Source of the DNA: an uncultured Clostridia bacterium
GTDB lineage: Bacteria; Bacillota; Clostridia; Oscillospirales; Oscillospiraceae
DNA length: 46,551 nucleotides
Direction of reading: 5' to 3'
Assembly (NCBI GenBank): GCA_945486035.1
Contig: CALYTB010000005.1
Span: 1 to 46,551 of the forward strand
Under the pieces are notes generated by a model that was not told the origin of the DNA, ran no database searches, and worked only from the letters and a program-made list of their open reading frames with translations. Within the stretch, counting starts at the first letter, position 1. Every line of letters starts with the position of its first letter. Both the position numbers and the translations under genes were made by a program. Positions 29,234 through 37,958 of this stretch are shown piece after piece.

Positions 29234-29845
29234 TCACCCTCTGTGGAAGAAATTTTCTACGCGCCCCATGCAATCCAGCAGGAAAAACCGAATGCTGTAA
29301 GATTCCCGGTCCATCAGGGCTTCATTCAGCCTGTCCGGAAACCCGGCTCCCGCCGCCACGTCCTCAAAGCCCTCCGAAGTTGCGGGAATGCACAGCGTTG
29401 GAAACGCCACACACCACCAGTTCTTACCTTCCCCTTCTCCAATGGTAATCCGCAGTGCCTCATATACCCCCGCCGGAAGCCGGAAGGTATCATAGAGCCT
29501 GGTTCCGAAATTCTCCTTGCAGAAGGTAGCCACCGCGTCCGGTTCCACACCGCAGCGGACCAGTACTTCGTTGGCAATTGTCTGAATTTTGGGAAGATTT
29601 TCCGCAATGTAGGCTCTGGCCTCCTCCGCACTCGTCACGTCCGCCAGTGTTTCCTGCAGGAAATCATTCACCGCATCCCGGACCTGCAACTTGATGCTCT
29701 GATCCTCCGACGAATCGGAATTGGCGACAACATGAAGCCGAATCACCTGATCATTCAGAAAAACCCGGTCCGCTGCCAGAGTTCCAAGCCAGATCAGTCC
29801 CGCAATCATCAGACAAACCCGGACACATTTCCAAACAAACTTCAT
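29234..29845 (-). CDS. spoIIR: Stage II sporulation protein R
   Basis: VIRLHVVANSDSSEDQSIKLQVRDAVNDFL; WWCVAFPTLC. Confidence 0.93.
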   Translation of the reverse strand: MKFVWKCVRVCLMIAGLIWLGTLAADRVFLNDQVIRLHVVANSDSSEDQSIKLQVRDAVNDFLQETLADVTSAEEARAYIAENLPKIQTIANEVLVRCGVEPDAVATFCKENFGTRLYDTFRLPAGVYEALRITIGEGEGKNWWCVAFPTLCIPATSEGFEDVAAGAGFPDRLNEALMDRESYSIRFFLLDCMGRVENFFHRG

Positions 29846-29898
29846 ATAAAACACCGTCCATACTGAAATACCTCCAGTATGGACGGCTTTTTCCGGGA

Positions 29899-30759
29899 TT
29901 AAACAGGTTTGGCAATAAAAATCTGGGAATAATTCTCCTTCAGCATATTGCAAACAACAGCGGCATATTCAAAGCTGTCCAGTATCGCGAAGCACGCCGA
30001 ACCGGAACCGGTCATCTGCTGGTTCAGAGAACCGTAGGTGTTGAAAATGGATTTGATGTAATTCAGCTCCAGATGCTCCGCTGTTACCACGGGATCGAAC
30101 ACATTCCAGATGTTTTCTGCCACCCGGGAAAGGTCGCCGCTCAGCAAGGCGGTTTCCATCGCCTGATGATCCGGTCTTTTGGGGATTGCAACCTGATCTA
30201 TTTTTTGGTAAAGCTCCGCGGTAGACACCGAAAATTCCGGCTTGCATACCACAAACACACAGTCCGGCATGTCCGGAAGCCTTCTCAAACGTTCTCCCCG
30301 TCCTTCCACCATGGCTGTGCCGCCCAGAGTACAGAACGGGACATCACTTCCAATCCTGGCACCCAATTCCGCAAGGGCCAGAATGGACAGCGGCTCCCCA
30401 TAATGCCGGTTCAGCGCCCGCAGAACAGCCGCCGCGTCCGCGCTTCCACCGCCCATGCCCGCACCGGAAGGGATGCGCTTGGTGATTCGGATGGAAATCC
30501 CGTCAGGATTTTTTCCAATCTGCTCACAGTACACCTCAGCCGCTTTCCAGGCAAGATTCCGCTCATCTGTGGGAATGCCCTCCATGCTGCATTCCAGTGT
30601 CCAGGGTTTACCGGTACCGATGTCGATTTCCACATCATCCCGAATGGACACTGTCTGCATGACACTTTTCAGATCGTGATATCCATCAGGCCGCTTGCCG
30701 AGGACATCCAGGGTCAGATTCAGTTTGGCGAACGCGCCTTCATATAATGTCGTCATCAT
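29899..30759 (-). CDS. ispE: 4-diphosphocytidyl-2-C-methyl-D-erythritol kinase
   Basis: AFAKLNLTLDVLGKRPDGYHDLKSVMQTV; IPSGAGMGGGSADAAA. Confidence 0.95.
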   Translation of the reverse strand: MMTTLYEGAFAKLNLTLDVLGKRPDGYHDLKSVMQTVSIRDDVEIDIGTGKPWTLECSMEGIPTDERNLAWKAAEVYCEQIGKNPDGISIRITKRIPSGAGMGGGSADAAAVLRALNRHYGEPLSILALAELGARIGSDVPFCTLGGTAMVEGRGERLRRLPDMPDCVFVVCKPEFSVSTAELYQKIDQVAIPKRPDHQAMETALLSGDLSRVAENIWNVFDPVVTAEHLELNYIKSIFNTYGSLNQQMTGSGSACFAILDSFEYAAVVCNMLKENYSQIFIAKPV

Positions 30760-30894
30760 TTTGTCCTCCCGAAACTTTCTGCTCCCATTATATCGAATTA
30801 TCCCGTTATTTGCAATCCAAAAAAACGAGTTCGCATATTTTCCTCTGTTTCGGGCATGCTAGGGACATCCAAAGGAAGAAACGGAGGTAACAAT

Positions 30895-31098
30895 ATGGAT
30901 ACCATTGCGATGATTTTGTCCGTAATCGGCTGCTTGAACTGGGGACTTGTCGGTATTTTCCGATTTGACCTTGTTGCATGGCTTTTTGGAGGGCAGGGCT
31001 CTTTAATCAGCCGGATTGTTTATACAATCGTAGGGCTTGCAGGTCTGTGGTGCATCTCCTTCCTTTTTCGCAGACATGCCCTTGTGGAGGGGGAGTAA
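30895..31098 (+). CDS. DUF378 family membrane protein
   Basis: MDTIAMILSVIGCLNWGLVGIFRFDLVAWLFG.GS..SRIVYTIVGLAGLW. Confidence 0.9.
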   Translation: MDTIAMILSVIGCLNWGLVGIFRFDLVAWLFGGQGSLISRIVYTIVGLAGLWCISFLFRRHALVEGE

Positions 31099-31111
31099 TC
31101 CCACCCTTACA

Positions 31112-31164
31112 AAACAAGAAAGACAGCGCAAAAGATGTCTGCTTTTGCGCTGTCTTTCTTGTTT
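31112..31164. terminator. Bidirectional terminator, 23-bp perfect stem
   Basis: AAACAAGAAAGACAGCGCAAAAG-atgtctg-CTTTTGCGCTGTCTTTCTTGTTT. Confidence 0.9.
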
Positions 31165-32221
31165 ACTTGAATTTGCACCGAACAATACAGGAAACCTTCT
31201 GATCTCCGTACTGCGCAACAATTTTCGTAGTACCGGGGCCAACCACAGTGATAAGTCCATCATGACAGATGGCGACCTTCGAATCCATCGAAATCCAGGT
31301 CACCTCCTCAGGGGAAAGGTCACAATCCAGCTCCAGCTGATAGGAAACGCCCTTTTTCGAAAAAGTGATATCTGTTTTCTTCAGCTTCAGCGTCACTTCC
31401 TTCGACTGCTGGGAGGGGCTGGTTTCTTCCGGTTCAGAAGGAGCCGTTTCCTGTTCCGCTGCTGTCGGTTCTGTTTCAGCGGATGCTTCCGTTTCTTCTG
31501 TGACTTCAATGGACACCGTCACCGGACAGATAATCCGTTCCTTACCGCAGGTGATGGTCACGCTGGTTTCCCCAGTGCCAACCGCGCACAGTCTTCCCTC
31601 CGGGGTAACCGTCACCACGGTTTCGTCCGCGGATAGATAGGTCAGTTCATCGGTTGTATCCTCCGGCATCACCAGAACATGCAACAGCCAGAATTGCCCT
31701 TGCCTGGTCAGCGTTGGCGCTCCCGCTGTGAGTACAATACTGCTGCAAGGCACCGTAGGAATCTGGGTGGTTTCCGTTTCCGGCTCATGGGGTATACTCA
31801 CAGTAGGTTCTTCCGTTTCCGGGGTACGAATCCGATGACTCGGCAATTCGTATCGGAAGAAAAGGTATCCTGATCCCAGCAGAAGCAACGCAATCAAAAC
31901 TGTCAGCGCAGCAACAATCATCACATGTACTCTGGTTTCCTGATGCTCGGAAGGAATATCGGGGAATTCCTCCCGGATCATTTTCTCCTCATCGTCTTCC
32001 TCTTCATCGTCGTCCGAATCGTAGAAATCCATTTGAAACTTTTTCTGCGCGGCAGCGAAAATGTTGCTTTTTTTTCGGTGTTCCGGCACATATTTGGGCA
32101 TCTGATGCGGAATATCCTCCTGACTGTTCTGGCTATACTCCTTGGGACTTCCGCAGATAGGGCAGCATTCCGCCGTGTCCGGATAAACGGTGCCGCAGAT
32201 ATCGCAAACAATCTTGTTCAT
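31163..32221 (-). CDS. Zinc-ribbon membrane protein with extracellular Ig-like (BIG2-type) repeats
   Basis: CDICGTVYPDTAECCPICGSP; one TM; ADETVVTVTPEGRLCAVGTGETSVTITCG. Confidence 0.8.
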   Translation of the reverse strand: MNKIVCDICGTVYPDTAECCPICGSPKEYSQNSQEDIPHQMPKYVPEHRKKSNIFAAAQKKFQMDFYDSDDDEEEDDEEKMIREEFPDIPSEHQETRVHVMIVAALTVLIALLLLGSGYLFFRYELPSHRIRTPETEEPTVSIPHEPETETTQIPTVPCSSIVLTAGAPTLTRQGQFWLLHVLVMPEDTTDELTYLSADETVVTVTPEGRLCAVGTGETSVTITCGKERIICPVTVSIEVTEETEASAETEPTAAEQETAPSEPEETSPSQQSKEVTLKLKKTDITFSKKGVSYQLELDCDLSPEEVTWISMDSKVAICHDGLITVVGPGTTKIVAQYGDQKVSCIVRCKFK

Positions 32222-32361
32222 AGTTCTCCTCCCGGCAAGATGATCCGGATAAACCGTTACCTTGGTATTATACCATTCTTTTCGATATAAAACAACCACA
32301 AAGATATTGCTTTTTTTCCATTTCTACATTATGATATACGGGTTAAAGGAGGCGTTCTATC

Positions 32362-35133
32362 TTGTCTGAACCGAAACTCATTTCCCCATTGCTGGACGGA
32401 TTCGTTATGGGTGCCCCCGTAAGCAGCCACCAGGGTGTTCGCTGCTACCCCGCAATGAAGAAAAACTCCGATAATAAGTACATCGTCAAGGTGGTTTCTG
32501 TCCCCGCATCCCCAAAGCAACTGGATGCGCTTGTGCTGACCGGCGCCTGTGAAAACACCGATGCTGCTTTGGCCTATTTCAAGGAGCAGGCAGACGGCAT
32601 CTGTGCCGAGGCGCAAACCCTTCGGATGCTTTCCGAAGGGGATGGTTTTCTCCCTTTTGAAGGCTGGCAGACCGTTCCGGCGGAAGGGAATCTGCCCGGA
32701 TATCAGATCTATCTGCTGGGATCTTATAAGCGTTCTCTGGATAAGCTTATTCGAAGGGAGCTTGTATCCGGCCGGGATGCAGTCAAGCTGGGCCGGGAGC
32801 TGTGTGCTGCGCTGAGCGCGTGCAGGAAGGCAGGATTTCTCTATGCTGCCCTGAAGCCCACCAACATTTACCTTTCCGAACAGAATACATATTGCATCGG
32901 CGATGTTGGATTTCTGAAATTGGACACGCTGGCCTATACTCCCCTTCCCGGAAAGTATCAGTCCGTTTATGCCCCTCCCGAAACCCAGGATGCGATGCAT
33001 ACCCTGGACGGCACAGTGGACACCTATTCCCTTGGCCTGATCCTTTACCAGGTATGCAGCCACGGCATGCTTCCACCTTCCGAAGGTCCCTTTGCCGCTC
33101 CTCCCGAAGCAAGCGAAGCCCTGGTGGAAATCATTCGCAAAGCCATTTCACCCGAGCCCTCCCAACGCTGGCAGAATCCCGAAGAAATGGCAAAGGCTTT
33201 ATCTGCCTGTGAGGAAGAGACTCCGACATATACCCCCGCTTCCTCAGAGGAATCCGGAAGCAATACGCTGGTCTTCTCCTCAGTCGAAAAGGAGGCCATT
33301 CTTTCCGCGGCTTCCCAGGCTGACTCCCTCTCTGATACCCGGGCGATTCCTACGGCAGGCCAGAGCAGGGCCGTTCCGTCCGTTTCTTTTGAAACCAAGA
33401 GAATACCCGATGTTCCCGGAACCCCCATGCAGCCGGATGCTTCCGCAGACTCGGAGCCTTCCCTTGAGGAGTTTCTCAGTGATTTGAATCTGGACGATTA
33501 CGGTAACCCTTCATCAGAGGACGAGGAGGACGAGGAGGACGATGTGGTCCGGGTGCTTTCCGGTCATTCGGACGAATCCAGGCGGCGCCACACTTCCAAA
33601 GGCAAGGGCTGGATTATTCCAATTGTACTTATTCTTGTATTTGCCTTACTGGGAGCCGGCGGATACTATTACTATGAAAACTACTATCTTCAGCGGATCA
33701 ATAGTCTGCGTGTGGAGGGAATGTACAGCCAGCTTACGGTTCTTGTGGATACATCGGTGGAGGAAGGTCTTCTGGACGTTACCTGTACGGACACCTACGG
33801 AAATACACAACGGCAGAAGCTGTCAAACGGCAGGGCTGAGTTTACCAATCTTCTTCCCAATTCTCAGTATCGAATCCACCTGGAAATTGAGGGGTTCCAT
33901 AAGCTGATCGGAAAAACCTCCGATGTGTTCAACACAGAATCCAAGACGGAGATCGTATCCTTCTCCGGGATTACCGGCTCCGAGGACGGTTCCGTCATGC
34001 TGACCTTTACCGTCGACGGTCCGGAGCCTGAGGAATGGATTGTAACCTACACAGCAGAGGGAGAAGAGGAGAAATCTCAGCGTTTTACCGGCCATGCGGT
34101 TACCGTTAAGGATCTGACGGTTTCGAAGCTCTATACCTTCCTGCTCTCGCCTTCGGAGGAAATGTATGTCACCGGCCAGACCGGTCTGGAATTTACGGCT
34201 TCCAGGCTGATTATGGCTCAGAATCTGACCATTTCCTCCTTCGACGGAGAAGAAATGACCGCTCGCTGGGACACACCGGCAAATACCACCGTGAATCGCT
34301 GGACTGTCCGCTGCTTCTGCGAGGGCGGCTACGAACAGGTTCTGGAGACCACGGAAAACAAAGCCGTTTTCTCCGGGATTGATCCTGCCCGCTCCTGCTA
34401 TGTGGAGGTCACCGCGGAGGGGATGACCCAGCCGGTTCGTACCAGTGTCACCGCCAATCCCATCACCATCACCTCCCTGAAGGTGGATGAGGACGATACC
34501 GACAAGCTTACGGTAAACTGGAGCTTCCGGGGAGAGTCTCCCAAGGGCGGGTGGCTTCTGATGTACAGTCTGGATGGCAGCAATACCAAGAGCGTGGTCA
34601 AGGTAAAAAGCGACAGTTCCGCGGAAATCTCCCCAAGAATTCCAGGTACGCAGTACCGCTTCGAAATCCAGGCCGCGGACTCCACCTCCATTTTCAATAA
34701 CATCCAGACCTATGACTGTCCCGAGGCGGAACCGTACACCGACCATTCCTTCGAACCGGACAAAGTCACTGCCAGGCTCCTACGCACACCGGAAAAGAAT
34801 AACTGGACAAAAGCAGACATCCGGGAGGAGGATTATACCACCCAGTTCTCCGTCGGAGACAATATTTCCGTATTGCTCAGCTGCTCGGCACGCTTTTTCA
34901 TTCCCGAGGATCCCATTTCCATTATGTTCGTCATTCGAAACGCCGATGGGAATGTGGACGCGAAGCTCATTTCTGAAACAGAGGATGACTGGCATGACCT
35001 CTGGGTTCATTATGATACCCAGTCGGGAGAACTGGATATTCCCACCGTTCCCACGCAGCCGGGGGATTACACCGTCAGCATCTATTTCAACGGGAAGTAT
35101 GTTGCAACCACCGCGTTCTCAATTGTCCAATAA
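32362..35133 (+). CDS. Transmembrane Ser/Thr kinase-like protein (probable pseudokinase) with extracellular FN3-like repeats
   Basis: Kinase-like fold sequence (YAPPE, DTYSLGLILYQ), catalytic loop YAALKPTNI, DVG; TM GWIIPIVLILVFALLGAGGYYYY. Confidence 0.82.
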   Translation: MSEPKLISPLLDGFVMGAPVSSHQGVRCYPAMKKNSDNKYIVKVVSVPASPKQLDALVLTGACENTDAALAYFKEQADGICAEAQTLRMLSEGDGFLPFEGWQTVPAEGNLPGYQIYLLGSYKRSLDKLIRRELVSGRDAVKLGRELCAALSACRKAGFLYAALKPTNIYLSEQNTYCIGDVGFLKLDTLAYTPLPGKYQSVYAPPETQDAMHTLDGTVDTYSLGLILYQVCSHGMLPPSEGPFAAPPEASEALVEIIRKAISPEPSQRWQNPEEMAKALSACEEETPTYTPASSEESGSNTLVFSSVEKEAILSAASQADSLSDTRAIPTAGQSRAVPSVSFETKRIPDVPGTPMQPDASADSEPSLEEFLSDLNLDDYGNPSSEDEEDEEDDVVRVLSGHSDESRRRHTSKGKGWIIPIVLILVFALLGAGGYYYYENYYLQRINSLRVEGMYSQLTVLVDTSVEEGLLDVTCTDTYGNTQRQKLSNGRAEFTNLLPNSQYRIHLEIEGFHKLIGKTSDVFNTESKTEIVSFSGITGSEDGSVMLTFTVDGPEPEEWIVTYTAEGEEEKSQRFTGHAVTVKDLTVSKLYTFLLSPSEEMYVTGQTGLEFTASRLIMAQNLTISSFDGEEMTARWDTPANTTVNRWTVRCFCEGGYEQVLETTENKAVFSGIDPARSCYVEVTAEGMTQPVRTSVTANPITITSLKVDEDDTDKLTVNWSFRGESPKGGWLLMYSLDGSNTKSVVKVKSDSSAEISPRIPGTQYRFEIQAADSTSIFNNIQTYDCPEAEPYTDHSFEPDKVTARLLRTPEKNNWTKADIREEDYTTQFSVGDNISVLLSCSARFFIPEDPISIMFVIRNADGNVDAKLISETEDDWHDLWVHYDTQSGELDIPTVPTQPGDYTVSIYFNGKYVATTAFSIVQ

Positions 35134-35135
35134 CG

Positions 35136-35177
35136 CGAAAACCCGGAGAAGTGTTCCGTCACTTCTCCGGGTTTTCG
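35136..35177. terminator. Intrinsic terminator, 18-bp stem
   Basis: CGAAAACCCGGAGAAGTG-ttccgt-CACTTCTCCGGGTTTTCG. Confidence 0.88.
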
Positions 35178-35311
35178 TCATATCGACCAAATCCCCTGCC
35201 GCATCTGTGGGTTCTCTCTTGGAAAAACACGGTTTTATCCCCTTGTTCACACTTTTCACCGGTTTATGTGTTATCCTATTGTCAGTGAATTCTTCCTGAG
35301 AGGAGCAAGCT

Positions 35312-35860
35312 ATGCGAAGAAAAAGTCACAAGCTTCTTGGGGAATACCTGGCCCGGGAGTACATGACCGACATTCCCAAAAGCTATGTCTGTGCCTTTCT
35401 GATTGGCTGTGTCGAACCAGACCGGAATCCGGCTACATATCTGAAAGGTTCCCTGAAATTCCAATGGCTCCGCGGCCATAATTACAGAAACGCGCGCAGC
35501 TATATGTGCCGTCTGTCCCGACGTCTTGAAAACCGCTCCCGTCTTCGTCTTCTGGATTACTATTCCATCGGAAAGCTGATTCATTATACCACCGATTCCT
35601 TCACCTCCGCCCATAACGACAGCTTCCCTACCCGGCTGGAGGAGCACAGGGCCTATGAAGCCATGCTGCAGCGCTATTTTCTTGCTTTTCTGTCCCAGAA
35701 TCCCCTTCCGGCTGCCGCTTCGGGCCAGAGGGTCATGGACACAATCCGGGTTCAGCATCGCCTCTATAGTCGCCTCCCGGCAGATATCCGAACGGATACC
35801 CGTTTCGCGTTTGCCGCGTGCTGCGGCGTTCTGGCAACGCTGCTGCCCAAGCCCGTATAA
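35312..35860 (+). CDS. Zinc-dependent phospholipase C-like protein
   Basis: FLIGCVEPDRNPATYLKGS, RGHNYRNARSYM, LGKLIHYTTDSFTSAHN histidine pattern. Confidence 0.75.
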   Translation: MRRKSHKLLGEYLAREYMTDIPKSYVCAFLIGCVEPDRNPATYLKGSLKFQWLRGHNYRNARSYMCRLSRRLENRSRLRLLDYYSIGKLIHYTTDSFTSAHNDSFPTRLEEHRAYEAMLQRYFLAFLSQNPLPAAASGQRVMDTIRVQHRLYSRLPADIRTDTRFAFAACCGVLATLLPKPV

Positions 35861-35900
35861 TTAGGCAGGATTTTTTCAGACCGAATGTCGATTTTTCCTC

Positions 35901-35929
35901 TTGCATTACTCCACCGTACGTGGTATAAT
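35901..35929 (+). promoter_or_regulatory. Sigma-A-type promoter for aro operon
   Basis: TTGCAT - 17 bp - TATAAT, 31 bp upstream of leader ATG. Confidence 0.8.
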
Positions 35930-35960
35930 GTCCGTAGCTTGGAAACTTGGAGGCTACCCA

Positions 35961-36029
35961 ATGACAACCCTGAACGTCGCCGCACAGTTTTACTTTAGCT
36001 ACTATTACTTTTTTCCCGGAAAAAGGTAA
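35961..36029 (+). CDS. 22-aa Phe/Tyr-rich leader peptide of aro operon (not in ORF track)
   Basis: GGAGG RBS; MTTLNVAAQFYFSYYYFFPGKR*, 8 of 9 residues in FYFSYYYFF are Phe/Tyr. Confidence 0.85.
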   Translation: MTTLNVAAQFYFSYYYFFPGKR

Positions 36030-36078
36030 TAGCGATTTGTGCTGCAAAAAGGGATTGTAAGTAACCGCGTTGAGACTA

Positions 36079-36114
36079 CGCGCCGCACGAATTGCTCGTG
36101 CGGCGCGATTTTTG
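36079..36114 (+). terminator. Attenuator terminator upstream of DAHP synthase gene
   Basis: CGCGCCGCACGA-attgc-TCGTGCGGCGCG then ATTTTTGTT. Confidence 0.9.
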
Positions 36115-36129
36115 TTAGGAGATGGAAAC

Positions 36130-37131
36130 ATGATCGCAATACTGAAAAACGGAACAACTGAGGAACAAACTGCCCACCTGGTCAGCTGGCTCAAGCACAT
36201 GAACCTGGATGTGCATGTCTCCAAGGGTGCCGAAATGACGGTCCTCGGCCTCATCGGCGACACCAGCCGCGTGGATATGGAGCTTCTCAGTAGTCTGGAG
36301 ATTGTATCCTCTGTAAAAAGAGTGTCCGAACCCTTTAAGCAGGCCAACCGCAAGTTCCACCCCAACGATTCCATCATTCAGGTGGGAAACGTGAAAATCG
36401 GCGGCGGATACTTTGCCATGATCGCAGGTCCCTGCTCCGTGGAATCCGAGGAGCAGATCATTGAGGTTGCCCAGGCCGTTAAGGAATCCGGCGCCAACAT
36501 TCTCCGCGGCGGTGCCTTTAAGCCGCGCACCTCTCCCTATGCCTTCCAGGGCATGAAAGAGGCGGGAATTCAGCTGCTGCTCAAAGCCAAGGAAGCAACC
36601 GGTCTGCCCATTGTAACCGAAATCATGAACATCTCCGCCCTGGATCTCTTTGCAGACGTGGATATCATCCAGGTAGGCGCGAGAAACATGCAGAATTTTG
36701 ACCTTCTGAAGGAATTGGGAAAAACCAACAAGCCCATTCTTCTCAAGCGGGGCTTGGCAAATACCCTTCAGGAGCTTCTCATGAGTGCGGAATACATCAT
36801 GAGCGAAGGAAACGAAAACGTAATTCTCTGTGAGCGGGGCATCCGCACCTTCGAAACCTATACCCGCAACACGCTGGATCTTTCCGCTGTCTCGGTGCTG
36901 CATGAACTGAGCCATCTTCCCGTTGTGGTGGATCCAAGCCACGCCACCGGCAAATCCCGGCTGGTGCCTCCCATGGCAATGGCGGCAGCTGCTGCCGGAG
37001 CGGACGGAATTATGGTTGAGGTGCACAACAATCCCTCCTGCGCCCTGTGCGACGGCGCTCAGTCTCTGACACCCGCCCAGTTCGACGAGCTGAATCACCG
37101 TGTCCAGAAAATCCGTGAGGCCATCGTATGA
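36130..37131 (+). CDS. aroF: 3-deoxy-7-phosphoheptulonate synthase
   Basis: MIAGPCSVESEEQI, LRGGAFKPRTSPYAFQG, VVVDPSHATGK. Confidence 0.95.
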   Translation: MIAILKNGTTEEQTAHLVSWLKHMNLDVHVSKGAEMTVLGLIGDTSRVDMELLSSLEIVSSVKRVSEPFKQANRKFHPNDSIIQVGNVKIGGGYFAMIAGPCSVESEEQIIEVAQAVKESGANILRGGAFKPRTSPYAFQGMKEAGIQLLLKAKEATGLPIVTEIMNISALDLFADVDIIQVGARNMQNFDLLKELGKTNKPILLKRGLANTLQELLMSAEYIMSEGNENVILCERGIRTFETYTRNTLDLSAVSVLHELSHLPVVVDPSHATGKSRLVPPMAMAAAAAGADGIMVEVHNNPSCALCDGAQSLTPAQFDELNHRVQKIREAIV

Positions 37132-37958
37132 AGGTCGGTATTCTAGGTCTGGGGCTTATTGGCGGCTCCCTCGCCAGAGCCTATACCATCGCCGGGCACA
37201 CTGTCTATGCCCAGGAACGGGACGCATCCATTTTGTCCTTTGCCATGCTTGCGGGGGCTGTGGACGGGAAGCTCAGTGAAGAGGTTATCCCCTCCTGTGA
37301 TCTGATTCTGCTTGCAATCTATCCCGACGGCAGTGCCAGCTGGCTGGAGGAGCATGCCCATCTGGTATCCCGGGATGCCCTGGTGATTGACTGCTGCGGT
37401 GTCAAGGAGGAAATATGCCGCCGCTGCTTCCCCCTGGCGCAGCGCTACGGCTTTACCTTTGTAGGCGGCCATCCCATGGCCGGTTCCCATTTTTCCGGGT
37501 TTAAGTACAGTCGGGCAAGCCTGTTCCGTGGTGCCCCCATGGTGCTGGTACCCCCGGTGTTTGACGACATGGAACTACTTGAACGGGCAAAGGAAGCGCT
37601 CGCTCCCTGCGAATTCGGGTCTTACTCCGTTACCACTGCTCAGGATCACGACCGGATGATCGCTTTTACCTCCCAGATGCCCCATATTCTCAGCAACGCC
37701 TTCATCAAATCCCCCACTGCTCTGGAACACAAGGGCTTCTCCGCGGGAAGCTATAAGGACCTGACCCGGGTCGCCTGGCTGAATCCCCGGATGTGGGCGG
37801 AGCTGTTCCTGGAAAACCGTGAAAACCTTCTTCGGGAGCTCGCATTCTATATCGAAAGCCTGCGCGCCTATGAAGATGCCATCCGCCGGGAGGATGCTGA
37901 CGGATTGGTCACGCTTCTGGAGGAGGGCAAACGCAGAAAAGAAGAGGTGGACGGATGA
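37128..37958 (+). CDS. tyrA: Prephenate dehydrogenase
   Basis: GILGLGLIGGSLARAY, GGHPMAGSHFSGF, DHDRMIAFTSQMPH. Confidence 0.93.
   Translation: MKVGILGLGLIGGSLARAYTIAGHTVYAQERDASILSFAMLAGAVDGKLSEEVIPSCDLILLAIYPDGSASWLEEHAHLVSRDALVIDCCGVKEEICRRCFPLAQRYGFTFVGGHPMAGSHFSGFKYSRASLFRGAPMVLVPPVFDDMELLERAKEALAPCEFGSYSVTTAQDHDRMIAFTSQMPHILSNAFIKSPTALEHKGFSAGSYKDLTRVAWLNPRMWAELFLENRENLLRELAFYIESLRAYEDAIRREDADGLVTLLEEGKRRKEEVDG

Noticed and set aside
33823-34746. 307-aa minus-strand ORF opposite the pseudokinase ectodomain
   Set aside because: Antisense shadow of codon bias in the plus-strand gene; no recognisable motifs.
35936-36130. T-box riboswitch upstream of aroF (noticed ACCGCG at 36064..36069)
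   Set aside because: The leader is too short, lacks the UGGN part of the T-box and a specifier stem, and contains a translated Phe/Tyr leader peptide that explains it better.
36115-37098. 327-aa minus-strand ORF opposite aroF
   Set aside because: Shadow ORF fully inside a conserved DAHP synthase gene.
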